Assembly: GCA_036397255.1 (NCBI GenBank)
Contig: DASWJH010000007.1
Span: 1 to 39,173, forward strand
Length of the DNA: 39,173 bases
Source: Nitrospiria bacterium
Lineage (GTDB): Bacteria > Nitrospirota > Nitrospiria > DASWJH01
Reading direction: 5' to 3'
Part shown: piece by piece, positions 24,738 to 33,306 of the stretch
Layout: every line of letters begins with the position of its first letter
How positions within the stretch are numbered: position 1 is the stretch's first letter
Program-made: the position numbers and the translations under genes
Notes under the pieces: generated by a model
Told to the model about the DNA's origin: nothing
The model's input: the letters and a program-made list of their open reading frames with translations, nothing else
Databases searched by the model: none

Positions 24738-27700
24738 ATGAGGAAATTCGCAGGAAATTTTCTGGCAGGGATTTTTTTCGCCCTCTTTGCCCTAAACGTA
24801 CAAGGTTTAACCGTTGCCGCTGAAGAAGGGACAACTTCCTCAGAACCTGCAAATGAACAGGAAGCAACCACGCAGGATTGGAAGGGTAAATTGAAGGCCC
24901 AAATTCATATTGAAGACTCCATAGAGGGACGGCCTGCACGAATGTCCCGAATGGATATTATGAATAAAATGGCGGCACAACAGTTTGCCCACGAAAACCA
25001 TGAAGAAAAAAAAGGCACCTTTACGGCCATGGAAGGTCCGGGTCACCAATTGGATATGTTTGACGGGATGATGAAACAGGGCGTACTGCTCGGGCCCGCT
25101 TCCGTTGCTGAGGAAAGCGTCACTTCCAGTGGACGCTGTCCCAAGAGTGCTCCTGTGAAAAAACTCGACATCACCGCCATCAATGTAGAGGTTACTCTTA
25201 ATCAGTGGTTGGATTACTACCCCGGTTATATGTTTGTGCTGACTGAAAACATAGAAAAGGTTCGTGAAGAGGAGAGAGTGAATGCAGAGGCAAGAGACAA
25301 GGAAAATGATCCTGGCGCTGTTTCCAATGGGCTTCAAGGGGATATGATTCAGCCTTTGGTGATTCGCGCAAACCAGGGGGATTGCGTCAACATTACCCTC
25401 CGCAACGAGACCGAATTTGAAGAGCCCGTTGGAATTCATATTCATGGATCGAGCACGCTGATTAAAAAAACCGGGAAGCCGGCCATCGCTTCAAACCCCG
25501 ATACGGTGGTTGAATTCGGAGAGAGCAGAGAATATGAGTGGTACATTGCTCCTGATTTCCAAGAAGGAGCGCTGACCTTTCATAGTCATGGGGATCGGTT
25601 ACAAACGGGTTTAGGGATGGTGGGGACTTTTGTGGTTGAACCCGCAGGATCCACCTACGTTGATCCCTTCACCGGGGGAGAATTAAAAAGCGGATGGGAG
25701 GCAATGATTGCCCATCCGGTCAACAGCGATTTTAGAGAATATGTGATTATCTACCATGAAGTGGGGGATGAATCGTTCCGCCCATTAAGTAAAAATGGAG
25801 AAATGATTCCTCAAAGGGACCCCATTACAGACGCTTATCGTCCAGGGGCCAGGGCCCTAAATTTCAGGAGCGAACCTTTCGGCACTAACAACCTGGCCAC
25901 TCAAAAAGAAAGGTTCGGGTTTGAAGATGAGGCTGAAGCCTATAGCGCCTACACCTTTGGAGATGCGGGAACGCCCATCCCACGTGGATATATCGGGGAC
26001 CCTTCAAAATTCCGATTGGTTCACGGTGGATCGGACATTTTCCATTCCCACCACCCTCATGGGGGAACCATTCGTTGGCAGCGAGACCCCAAGGCCGAGA
26101 AAACCCTTTTCGATGCAGGCCGAAACGGACCGGTAAAGTTCCCTAGAATGCGTTCAAAAAGCGAACGGGTGGACGTTCAGGTTATCGGACCTCAAACAGT
26201 CTTTGATTTAGAACCCGAATGCGGAGCTGGATTGTGCCAACACCTGGCCGCGGACTTCCTGTTCCATTGTCACGTGGCTCACCACTATGTGGCTGGAATG
26301 TGGAGTTATTGGCGAGTGTATAACACACTCCAAATCCCCGGTTTCCAACAGGATATTATGAAGCCCCTGATGGAGCTTCCCGATCGGAAAGGAAAAATGA
26401 AACCGGCGGTGGATTCCACCCAATTGATTGGAAAAACGGTGGATTGGTTTGGAAAGAAATTCAAAATTACCCCGAAAAAAACCGATTGGTCTCAAAACCC
26501 TCCGATGGTTTCTATTAACGATTGGGTAAGCGCCATGCTTCCCGTTCAAGGCCAGCCAGGCCATACGGATGACTGGAGAGGACAAATCATGTCTCACGAT
26601 GCGACGGTCCTTGACTGGGCTTGGGAGAAATCGCCCAAAGGTCTCTTGGCCATGGCAGAAAGGGAAACCGTCCAGGAATGGCCTAAATATTTCCCTCCTG
26701 AAGACCATATGGGAGTTAAGGTTGGCCCCGGGGGTCGGCGAAAAGTGGCTTTTGATCCAAAAACAGGAAAGTTGGCCTGGCCAGCGCTTCAGCCCCACTT
26801 TGGAAAAAGACCACCCTTTGCGAGAAACCATGGGCCTGCTCCTTGGCTTGAACCTTTTCAAATTGAAGAAGGGGGATTTTTACAAAAGGACAATGTGTTT
26901 AATCCCTATTCCGATCCGGGCGGCCCCGGTGCCGGAGGTGGTGTGAGTGGAATCGAAACCACCCGTTTTCCGAGACCCGGCGAGCAAGGTCCTTGGAGCC
27001 TTTGCCCCAGGCAAAGTGACAACATGGCACAGCGAAAACTTTATCGCATTCATGCTCTTGGACAGCTTCCAATCATCTTATCGAAGGGTGACGGAAAAAA
27101 CCCACCGGTCAAAGATGATGATGGGCTCATATACGTGCTGAGGGAAGAACAGGCAGAAATTATGGCCAATCCCGACTTACGCGTTCCCCTGGTCTATCGG
27201 GGAAATGTGTATGACTGCCTCGATGTCATTCTAACCAACGGGTGGCGAGATAGCGTTGAGAACGGCTATGCCAGCAAACTTAACATTCATTCTCATATGT
27301 GGCAATTTGATAATCAGGCCTCCGACGGGGTCATCAGCGGGTTCTCATATGAGCAGGTGATGCGCCCTTATAAAGATGAGCTGATAGATGATAGCCATGG
27401 GTTACCCGCAGCAATGAATGAAAAGCTCTCCAAAAAGGCTAAAGCCGGTAAAGATTACGTGGTCCTGACCAATGAGAAAAAGGCCGCCCGATACCACGTA
27501 GGGACTTTGCTTGGAATCGGCATGGACCAGGTAGAAACATTTGAGATTCGAAGGATCAAGAAAATATCGGGCAAGGAAATTACCTTTACCGCTCCCTTGT
27601 CTTACAACCACGATAAAGGGGAAATTGTCAGCGTGGAGTTCGTTCGGTATCGCTACTATCCCGATGCGGATTTTGGGACCACCTATTGGCATGACCATGC

Positions 27701-29666
27701 CTTCGGGGCGATTTCCTGGCAACATGGGGCCTTCGGAAGTACCATTATCGAACCCCCGGGATCGACATACCATGATCCAAAAACAGGGGATCTAAAAAGA
27801 AGCGGTTACGTGGTGGATATTCATACCAACGAACCCCACTCCATTGATGCCACGGGGAGCTTCCGAGAATTAGTCCTTCACATTCAGGACACATTGTTCT
27901 CCACCGCAAACAGCGTTTCAACGGGTTCTCCCCCTGAAATGCTCCAACAAGCCGCTGCCGCTGCAACAACCCTCCTTTATCCAATGGACAAACAGGATAA
28001 TGTCTTGCTGACGCCAAACCCCTATATCAACGGAGGAACCCATACCACGGGAAGCGCTCTGAACATGAGGTTGGCTCCAATTAACCGGCGTTTGGTTCTC
28101 AACTCGGATCCGTCCCTTGCCTTTAGCAGCAAAATCCATGGAGATCCGGATACGCCATTGTTAACGGCTTATTTAGGGGATCCCATTATGATCCGGAATC
28201 TGGTTACCGCGGTAAACGAAACCCATACGATTCATGTCACGGGGCATTGGTTTAGGTTCCAGCGGTATAATCCCGAATCACAGCCGAGAAGCACCATCCA
28301 TATCGGAATTGCGGAACGTCATGATTTATCCATTCCGGAGGCAGGAGGAGCCCAAAAGATGGCTGGAGACTACCTTTACTATAACGGTCGGGCCTCAAAA
28401 CTTACCGAAGGGAGCTGGGGGTTAATCCGGGTCTTAGATGAACCTTCAGAGAATTTGCAACCGTTGCCGGGGAAAGAAAGTATTCCCCAATCGGCAAAGG
28501 AGGTATGCCCTTCCGCTGCGCCTGTGAAAAACTTCAATGTTCTCGCAGTGGAAAAGGGCCTTGTATTAAACCCGCGGGCGGATGAAACCATTGAGGTAGA
28601 TTTTAATCGGGAAATGTTAATGAGCAATCCCGAAGGAAAGGTATTCGTCCTTGCCGATGAGAAAACAAAGGTCGCTTCAGCCGGTTTCCAGCCCATGCCT
28701 TTGACGCTGCATGTTAATATAGGAGACTGTATCAAGGTTAATTTAAAAAATGAACTCAGCGAAGGGCGGACCTCCTTCCATGCCCATAACTTGGCATACG
28801 ATCCCATGGACTCTCAGGGGATCAATGTGGGGAATAATGAGGGAGATCAAACCATCGGTCCGGGTGAAAGCAAGGTGTACACCTTTTATGCCCACCCTGA
28901 AATTGGGGAAAATGCAGCCCTCATTCAAGACTGGGCCGATGCAAGCATGGCCAACCAACGCGATGGCCTTTTTGGGGCCATTATCATTGGTCCCAGAGGA
29001 TCAACCTACCGGGATCCTGTGACTGGCGAAGATATTTCCCTTAAAAACAGTTGGCGGGCCGATGTCATTGTGGATAGGGGAGTTCCGGAGAATATGAATC
29101 GCGCCAATTATCGGGATTTTTCCCTCTTTTTCCAGGATGAGGACAATATTCTGGGAACCAGCTTTATGCCTTACCTACAAAAGGCTGCGGGAATTTCCGC
29201 TGTCAATTATAAAGCCGAACCTTATGAATTACGTTTTGAAGAAGGATGTGAGCAAAATCGCCTCTTCATTTGTGTTTCGGAGGATGAGGATGGAGATCCG
29301 GCCACACCCATTTTGGAAGCCCACGCAGGAGATCCAGTGGTCATCCATGCCTTTGGGGCCTTTTCAGAACAAAATGGGATTTTTGGCTTAGAAGGGCATC
29401 AATGGCCGGAGGAGCCATTTTTGGCAGGGGCTGACCAAGTTCAAAATTTTGAATTTGGGGGAAGCGAGGTTCTGAATGCTTACACTCAAGCGGGAGGGTC
29501 TTTCTCCATTCCCGGAGATTATCTCTATATGAACCATCGGATGGCCTACATGGAGGCCGGTCAATGGGGCTTCCTTAGGGTCCGGAATCCAGGAGATAAA
29601 AAGATTCTTTCGTTAACCGATACCCGGCCAAGGCTTCGTGCTGTAGGAGTCGGGCTTCAAGACTAA
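24738..29666 (+). CDS. Giant six-domain multicopper oxidase 2 (MofA/MnxG-like)
   Basis: 1,642 residues, ATG at 24738 with GAGAGGA upstream; signal peptide about 1-29 (FLAGIFFALFALNVQGLTVAA). It is co-linear with oxidase 1 over the full length. Unit starts: CPKSAPV (134), CPRQSDN (756), CPSAAPV (1257). Unit 1 copper motifs: HIHG (234, 236), HSH (282, 284), HSHHPH (436, 439, 441), HCHVAHHYVAGM (510-521; Cys511, His516 and Met521 fit the canonical HCH-x3-H-x4-M). Unit 2: HSH (851), HDH (985), HTIHVTGH (1163-1169), no HCH. Unit 3 still has HAH (1348, 1350), unlike oxidase 1. The first unit alone could carry a full type 1 plus trinuclear cluster. Mn(II) oxidation is a hypothesis. A strong terminator follows 22 bp after the stop. 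Confidence 0.93.
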   Translation: MRKFAGNFLAGIFFALFALNVQGLTVAAEEGTTSSEPANEQEATTQDWKGKLKAQIHIEDSIEGRPARMSRMDIMNKMAAQQFAHENHEEKKGTFTAMEGPGHQLDMFDGMMKQGVLLGPASVAEESVTSSGRCPKSAPVKKLDITAINVEVTLNQWLDYYPGYMFVLTENIEKVREEERVNAEARDKENDPGAVSNGLQGDMIQPLVIRANQGDCVNITLRNETEFEEPVGIHIHGSSTLIKKTGKPAIASNPDTVVEFGESREYEWYIAPDFQEGALTFHSHGDRLQTGLGMVGTFVVEPAGSTYVDPFTGGELKSGWEAMIAHPVNSDFREYVIIYHEVGDESFRPLSKNGEMIPQRDPITDAYRPGARALNFRSEPFGTNNLATQKERFGFEDEAEAYSAYTFGDAGTPIPRGYIGDPSKFRLVHGGSDIFHSHHPHGGTIRWQRDPKAEKTLFDAGRNGPVKFPRMRSKSERVDVQVIGPQTVFDLEPECGAGLCQHLAADFLFHCHVAHHYVAGMWSYWRVYNTLQIPGFQQDIMKPLMELPDRKGKMKPAVDSTQLIGKTVDWFGKKFKITPKKTDWSQNPPMVSINDWVSAMLPVQGQPGHTDDWRGQIMSHDATVLDWAWEKSPKGLLAMAERETVQEWPKYFPPEDHMGVKVGPGGRRKVAFDPKTGKLAWPALQPHFGKRPPFARNHGPAPWLEPFQIEEGGFLQKDNVFNPYSDPGGPGAGGGVSGIETTRFPRPGEQGPWSLCPRQSDNMAQRKLYRIHALGQLPIILSKGDGKNPPVKDDDGLIYVLREEQAEIMANPDLRVPLVYRGNVYDCLDVILTNGWRDSVENGYASKLNIHSHMWQFDNQASDGVISGFSYEQVMRPYKDELIDDSHGLPAAMNEKLSKKAKAGKDYVVLTNEKKAARYHVGTLLGIGMDQVETFEIRRIKKISGKEITFTAPLSYNHDKGEIVSVEFVRYRYYPDADFGTTYWHDHAFGAISWQHGAFGSTIIEPPGSTYHDPKTGDLKRSGYVVDIHTNEPHSIDATGSFRELVLHIQDTLFSTANSVSTGSPPEMLQQAAAAATTLLYPMDKQDNVLLTPNPYINGGTHTTGSALNMRLAPINRRLVLNSDPSLAFSSKIHGDPDTPLLTAYLGDPIMIRNLVTAVNETHTIHVTGHWFRFQRYNPESQPRSTIHIGIAERHDLSIPEAGGAQKMAGDYLYYNGRASKLTEGSWGLIRVLDEPSENLQPLPGKESIPQSAKEVCPSAAPVKNFNVLAVEKGLVLNPRADETIEVDFNREMLMSNPEGKVFVLADEKTKVASAGFQPMPLTLHVNIGDCIKVNLKNELSEGRTSFHAHNLAYDPMDSQGINVGNNEGDQTIGPGESKVYTFYAHPEIGENAALIQDWADASMANQRDGLFGAIIIGPRGSTYRDPVTGEDISLKNSWRADVIVDRGVPENMNRANYRDFSLFFQDEDNILGTSFMPYLQKAAGISAVNYKAEPYELRFEEGCEQNRLFICVSEDEDGDPATPILEAHAGDPVVIHAFGAFSEQNGIFGLEGHQWPEEPFLAGADQVQNFEFGGSEVLNAYTQAGGSFSIPGDYLYMNHRMAYMEAGQWGFLRVRNPGDKKILSLTDTRPRLRAVGVGLQD

Positions 29667-29688
29667 ATGAATTCTTTCCATTCCTTCA

Positions 29689-29725
29689 GGGTGAGTACAA
29701 TTTTATTTGTACTCACCCTTTTTTT
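29689..29725 (+). terminator. Perfect-stem intrinsic terminator after multicopper oxidase 2
   Basis: GGGTGAGTACAA (29689-29700), loop TTTTAT, and the exact complement TTGTACTCACCC (29707-29718) form a 12-bp perfect stem, followed by seven T (29719-29725). The same bases also read, in the frame from 29667, as the hydrophobic core of a signal peptide for the next gene. Confidence 0.9.
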
Positions 29726-29794
29726 CTAATTCCCGCCCCAACCTTTTCAGAGTCCCTGGAAAAATTCAAAGAAAAAGAAAATCTTGCCAATGCC

Positions 29795-30178
29795 ATGTCG
29801 ATTGCAAGAAAAGGATTTGTTACCCATATCAACACCGCTGCCAAAACCGGGGACCTTTCAAGAATCCATTACCATGCAAAAGAATCCCTAAGGGCTGGAA
29901 AAGATCTTTTAGCCAATGCCCAGGCGATGCTTGATATGATCAAGGAAACGGTTAAACCCTTAGACCCTCAAAGCAAGGAAAGGAAAGATGGGGAAAAAGC
30001 CATTTTTCATTTAAACGAAGCCATAAAACACGGGAGATCGGCCTTGATGCATGCCCATCATGCCACCCATTCAAAAACCATTCGAAGCGGACTATCCCAT
30101 GCGAGAGAAAGCGCAAAGCATGCTAGGATTTCAGGCCTTTATGCGCTAGAAGGGGAAACCCTGGCCCTTATCATGTAA
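29795..30178 (+). CDS. SmbP-like His-rich metal-binding protein
   Basis: The frame from the ATG at 29795 gives 127 residues with the helical His repeats of SmbP-like proteins: THINTAAKTGD, IHYHAKESLRAGKDLL, HLNEAIKHGRSALMHAHHATH and GLSHARESAKHA. SmbP of Nitrosomonas is a periplasmic four-helix protein that binds Cu and other divalent metals. The frame stays open upstream to LIPAPTFSESLEKF, which looks like the end of a signal peptide. Its start, MNSFHSFRVSTILFVLTLFF, is found at 29667 but in another frame. One extra T in the seven-T run at 29719-29725 would join them into an exported protein of about 170 residues. A true frameshift, a sequence error, or a separate start at 29795 are all possible. 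Probably a metal buffer for the oxidases. Confidence 0.72.
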   Translation: MSIARKGFVTHINTAAKTGDLSRIHYHAKESLRAGKDLLANAQAMLDMIKETVKPLDPQSKERKDGEKAIFHLNEAIKHGRSALMHAHHATHSKTIRSGLSHARESAKHARISGLYALEGETLALIM

Positions 30179-30183
30179 GAGGA

Positions 30184-30366
30184 TTATTTTTTCAAACCGC
30201 TTTTACAACACCGGAACCACTTCTTTTCCAATGGCCGGTACTCGGACCAAGGATGGCTCACACTGCTGCACCGAAAAAAACCCCTCTCCAGGGGATTAAA
30301 AACCTCCGTGGATGTTTCATAAACCCACCGATCCACCCAGGGGTTCTGCAAAAACCGGATCACCAC
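30184..30366 (-). CDS. Possible small Cys-containing protein with two similar repeats
   Basis: A 60-residue frame with a GTG start. It holds two similar segments, NPLERGFFRCSS and RPLEKKWFRCCK, about 20 residues apart, each ending in Phe-Arg-Cys. There is no Shine-Dalgarno sequence of note and no known family. It overlaps nothing and ends six bases from the SmbP-like gene on the opposite strand. The repeat makes a real product or a remnant more likely than chance. The following 130 bp (30367-30498) show nothing. Confidence 0.35.
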   Translation of the reverse strand: MVIRFLQNPWVDRWVYETSTEVFNPLERGFFRCSSVSHPWSEYRPLEKKWFRCCKSGLKK

Positions 30367-30498
30367 TGATCAAACCGGGTCCAAGGACAGCAAAACAAAG
30401 CCAAAACCAATACCCCTATTTGACTCCGTGCTGAAGGTGAAATTTAAGAGGGTGTGGGTACTTTACCAGGTGGGTTTAAAAATAGTCAAGAACCTTAA

Positions 30499-31566
30499 TT
30501 AATTCGGTTCTTCCCGTAAAAGGTCCGCAAGGTCCGATACGACTAGGGCATAATTCACAGCCCGATTGTATGTTAAAATCGTTCTAAAGTTGGGAAAAAG
30601 GACCGCTCGTTCTTGACCGTTTTCTGTGGGATAAGCCATTAATGAAACCTCGAGGTTATCATCAATAGTTCCCTTTTCATTATCCATTTCTATTCCCGCT
30701 TTTTTTAATGTTTTAACCGAGGTCTTCGCATCCATTCCTTCGCGAAGAAGTTTTTGAACTGAAGGTTTTTGAGGGTTCCCATTTAAGGGAAGTTTTATGG
30801 GAGCCCCCTCCTTCCATCCATGGATTTTAAGATAGTTTGCAACACTGGCCAGAATATCTTTTTCCGATAACCATAAATCCCTCTTCCCGTCATGATCAAA
30901 ATCCACGGTAAAGTGACGGTAACTGGAGGGAATAAATTGAGGTATGCCCATAGCCCCTGCATAGGATCCTTTAATCCCTAAAGGATCCCATTGTTCTTCC
31001 CTGCTTAATATCAAAAAATGAATGAGTTCCTTTCGGGCAAAAGACTCCCTTTTTGGGACTCCGGTAAAGGTGGAATTGAGCGCATCAAAAACAGAATAAC
31101 CCCCATGGGTCCTTTGGCCAAATTTGGTTTCAACACCTAAAATTGCGGCAATAACCTCAGGTTCAACCCCATACTTTTCTTTCACTTCACGAAATAATTC
31201 CTGGTGCTCTTTCAAATAGAGCTTCCCCCGCTGAACGATTTCAGGCTTAATGAAAAGAGGCCGATAGGCATCATACGAGCGGCTCTCTGCGGGTTTGGCA
31301 AACTTTTCTGGAATCTCGGTTTGAAATTTAGCTTTTTTAAAGAGGACTTCAAGTTCTTGGCGATCAAACCCATGCTCCAGCTGAAGCTCTTTTAATAAAG
31401 ATTTATATTTTGCTTGATTCAGGGATATGGGGACAGAAGATTCCATTGAATGGGCTCCAACCTGATGCACCAATACCCCAACCAAAAACAAAACCAAGGG
31501 ACCGATTAAAATAACAGTGAGCGTCTTTTGAAATGGTGGAATCTCCTTACGATTCAATAAACTCAT
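30499..31566 (-). CDS. Lytic murein transglycosylase (MltB family)
   Basis: 355 residues. An N-terminal membrane segment (about 15-37) anchors it to the inner membrane or acts as a signal; no lipobox Cys is seen, unlike E. coli MltB. The catalytic Glu146 lies in ILGVETKFG, followed by SVFDALNSTF, GSYAGAMGIPQFIPSSY and DFDHDGKRDLW, the order expected for glycoside hydrolase family 103. It cuts peptidoglycan strands to 1,6-anhydro products. The C-terminal part (FPNFRTILTYNRAVNYALVVSDLADLL) is the usual end. ATG start. No operon partner. Confidence 0.94.
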   Translation of the reverse strand: MSLLNRKEIPPFQKTLTVILIGPLVLFLVGVLVHQVGAHSMESSVPISLNQAKYKSLLKELQLEHGFDRQELEVLFKKAKFQTEIPEKFAKPAESRSYDAYRPLFIKPEIVQRGKLYLKEHQELFREVKEKYGVEPEVIAAILGVETKFGQRTHGGYSVFDALNSTFTGVPKRESFARKELIHFLILSREEQWDPLGIKGSYAGAMGIPQFIPSSYRHFTVDFDHDGKRDLWLSEKDILASVANYLKIHGWKEGAPIKLPLNGNPQKPSVQKLLREGMDAKTSVKTLKKAGIEMDNEKGTIDDNLEVSLMAYPTENGQERAVLFPNFRTILTYNRAVNYALVVSDLADLLREEPN

Positions 31567-31870
31567 TGAGTTATTACTCCAAATAAGATTGTTGAGTTGG
31601 TAGGCTTAAAGAATACCATGCCTCCAGTGATGACGCAAGGTTATAACCATTATTTATGGGTAAAAAAAATCAAACTAGAAACTAATATTTTTTCAATGGA
31701 GTCAATAACCCCGTAGCCAAATTAATTACGTAAACTCATGGGAACCCTTCACCTTTTATTGAAAACCCACATATTTTTTCCTGGAAAACCTGTCAAATTT
31801 TCTCCAAAATTTCTTTCTACCCCTTTGTTATTTAAACTCCTTACATTTTCATAATTTTAATTACCCCCCC
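31567..31870. other. AT-rich intergenic region
   Basis: About 300 bp between the MltB-type gene and the riboswitch promoter. It is rich in A and T with several T runs; no frame, hairpin or repeat of interest was seen. Confidence 0.5.
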
Positions 31871-31897
31871 TCGACAACCCTGTTTTCCCGTTATGTT
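31871..31897 (+). promoter_or_regulatory. Possible promoter of the riboswitch transcript
   Basis: TCGACA (31871-31876) and TATGTT (31892-31897) with a 15-base spacer, shorter than optimal, sit about 30 bases before the riboswitch. The position fits, the match is moderate. Confidence 0.4.
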
Positions 31898-31926
31898 TTG
31901 ATCTGAAGAGACATTAAAACTGAATA

Positions 31927-32020
31927 GGCCACCGATAAGAGTACACCATCTGAAAGGATGGGTCACAAAGCCTAGGACCCTTAATTTATAAAAAAGTTAA
32001 GGGCGGCCAGGCTGCCGAAG
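31927..32020 (+). promoter_or_regulatory. Cyclic di-GMP-I (GEMM) riboswitch
   Basis: The core follows the GEMM-I pattern: a first hairpin CCATCT-GAAA-GGATGG with the GAAA tetraloop (31947-31961), the linker GTCACAAAGCC, then a second arm with CCCTTAA ... TTAAGGG (31978-32002) and the tetraloop-receptor side GGCCAGGCTGCCG (32004-32017). It lies about 140 bases before the start of the spore-coat-U-like gene on the same strand and is followed by a terminator, so it should switch that gene by c-di-GMP. Confidence 0.85.
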
Positions 32021-32038
32021 TGGTTGCAGGCAAAAGAC

Positions 32039-32078
32039 AAAGGCCCCTGCTCTTATCCTGACCTGGGCTTTTTTTTTT
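32039..32078 (+). terminator. Riboswitch-linked intrinsic terminator
   Basis: AAAGGCCC (32039-32046) pairs with GGGCTTT (32065-32071, one G-U pair), followed by a T run to 32078. An alternative pairing, GCAGG (about 32026-32030) with CCTGC (32046-32050), would compete with it, a plausible anti-terminator. Confidence 0.6.
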
Positions 32079-32158
32079 CGGATCATCGGAGATGGCTTAA
32101 TGAAATGGGATTTAAATGGATGGATTATTAAGATGACGTCACTTAAAAGGAGGAAAAA

Positions 32159-32425
32159 ATGAGAAAGATAAAACTTCTATTTTTCACAATTGGGGGAATT
32201 TTTTTGGTGAGTGAGCTAGCCATGGCAGCGGATACCGCCACGATTAACATTCAAGCGACGGTTCAAGGAACCTGTACCATTCAATCTTCTCCAGCGCTTA
32301 TGGATTTCGGGAACATCGATCCTTCAACCTTTACAGATACCGCGTTGCCGGGTTCGGTTGTTTTCCGTTGCACACAAAACGAAGCGTACAGCATTGACTT
32401 TGCAGGTCAGGTAGCCCCTGTTTGA
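32159..32425 (+). pseudogene. Spore coat U / pilin-like secreted protein, truncated by an IS110 remnant
   Basis: AAAAGGAGG stands five bases before the ATG. The product begins with a signal peptide (about 1-23, FFTIGGIFLVSELAMAA) and the start of an SCPU domain: TINIQATVQGTCTIQSSP, then MDFGNID and VVFRCTQNEAYSIDF with two Cys for the expected disulfide. Normal members have 150-180 residues, usually in chaperone-usher-type pilus operons. At about codon 83 (near 32406) it runs into insertion-element sequence and stops after GQVAPV. The missing C-terminal part was not found beyond the elements. The riboswitch in front indicates that c-di-GMP once controlled surface attachment through it. Confidence 0.8.
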
Positions 32426-33264
32426 TCACTAATCCCCTTGATCGATGTGATGATCCCCAGGTCATCAATGACCGTTGATTCACAAAACTGAACGAGCATC
32501 TCAGTGATTTTATTCTGTCTTTCAATCAGATACCAAAGTGTTGAGATCTTCTCCGGCAGAATTACTTCTTTTGCCGCATTCACAGATGCCACCGATCCTC
32601 GGGCCGCTGAGAGAATATCCTTTGGGGAAACAGAGACTCTTTTTCGCTGATCGGAAGGAACCAGTGCTTTTGCAATTGCCTTGGATGGGGCGGCTTGAAT
32701 AAGACGGGCTGAAGGGAATTTTAAAAGAAAATTAAGCATGGTTTGCGAAAAAAGGTTACAAAGGGATTCCAGTTCCGGAAAAGTGCTCTGAAGGATTCTC
32801 TTGATATCGTTCTTTATACCGGAGATCAAAACCGCTAAAGACTCTCTTTCTCTAGCCAGATCTTTAAGGTCCTGGGTATCTTGTGGAGAGGATATTTTGG
32901 ACAAAGAATCTTTGTGGGCCACAAGAAATTTGGCGATCGTCATGGCATCTTTTTTGTCGGTCTTGGTCTTCCTCAAAGAAAGTTTGGTGAAATTGGAAAT
33001 GAGAAGGAGATTAATCACAATTGTTTTTATTGCTTTGGATACAAGAAAAGGATACAGATTCATGTGGTAACATCCTGTAGACTCCATGGCAATCATGACC
33101 TTTGAGAGATCTTTACAGTGAGAGGTAATAGAGCTTAGAAGATCAGAAAAGCCTTTGGCATCCATATCAAAGCAGAGATAGAAAATCTTCTCACCCTTGC
33201 TATCAATCCCTTGGGCGGAGGAGCAATCCTTAGAGACATCAATGCCCACATAAAGGGTATGCAC
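32407..33264 (-). pseudogene. IS110-family transposase, C-terminally truncated
   Basis: The true start is a GTG at 33264 with GGAGGTG directly upstream; a longer frame to 33387 has no such signal. The 285 residues begin with YVGIDVSKD, holding the first acidic residue of the RuvC-like DEDD domain. IAMESTGCYHMNLYPFL, KTKTDKKDAMTIAKFL and a coiled-coil region follow. It ends at IKGISDQTGAT, precisely where the Transposase_20 domain with its catalytic Ser should continue for another hundred or so residues. It is therefore inactive. Confidence 0.85.
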
Positions 33265-33306
33265 TGTTTCACCTCCTTCAAATTGGTTTACAGATAAGGC
33301 AGGAAA

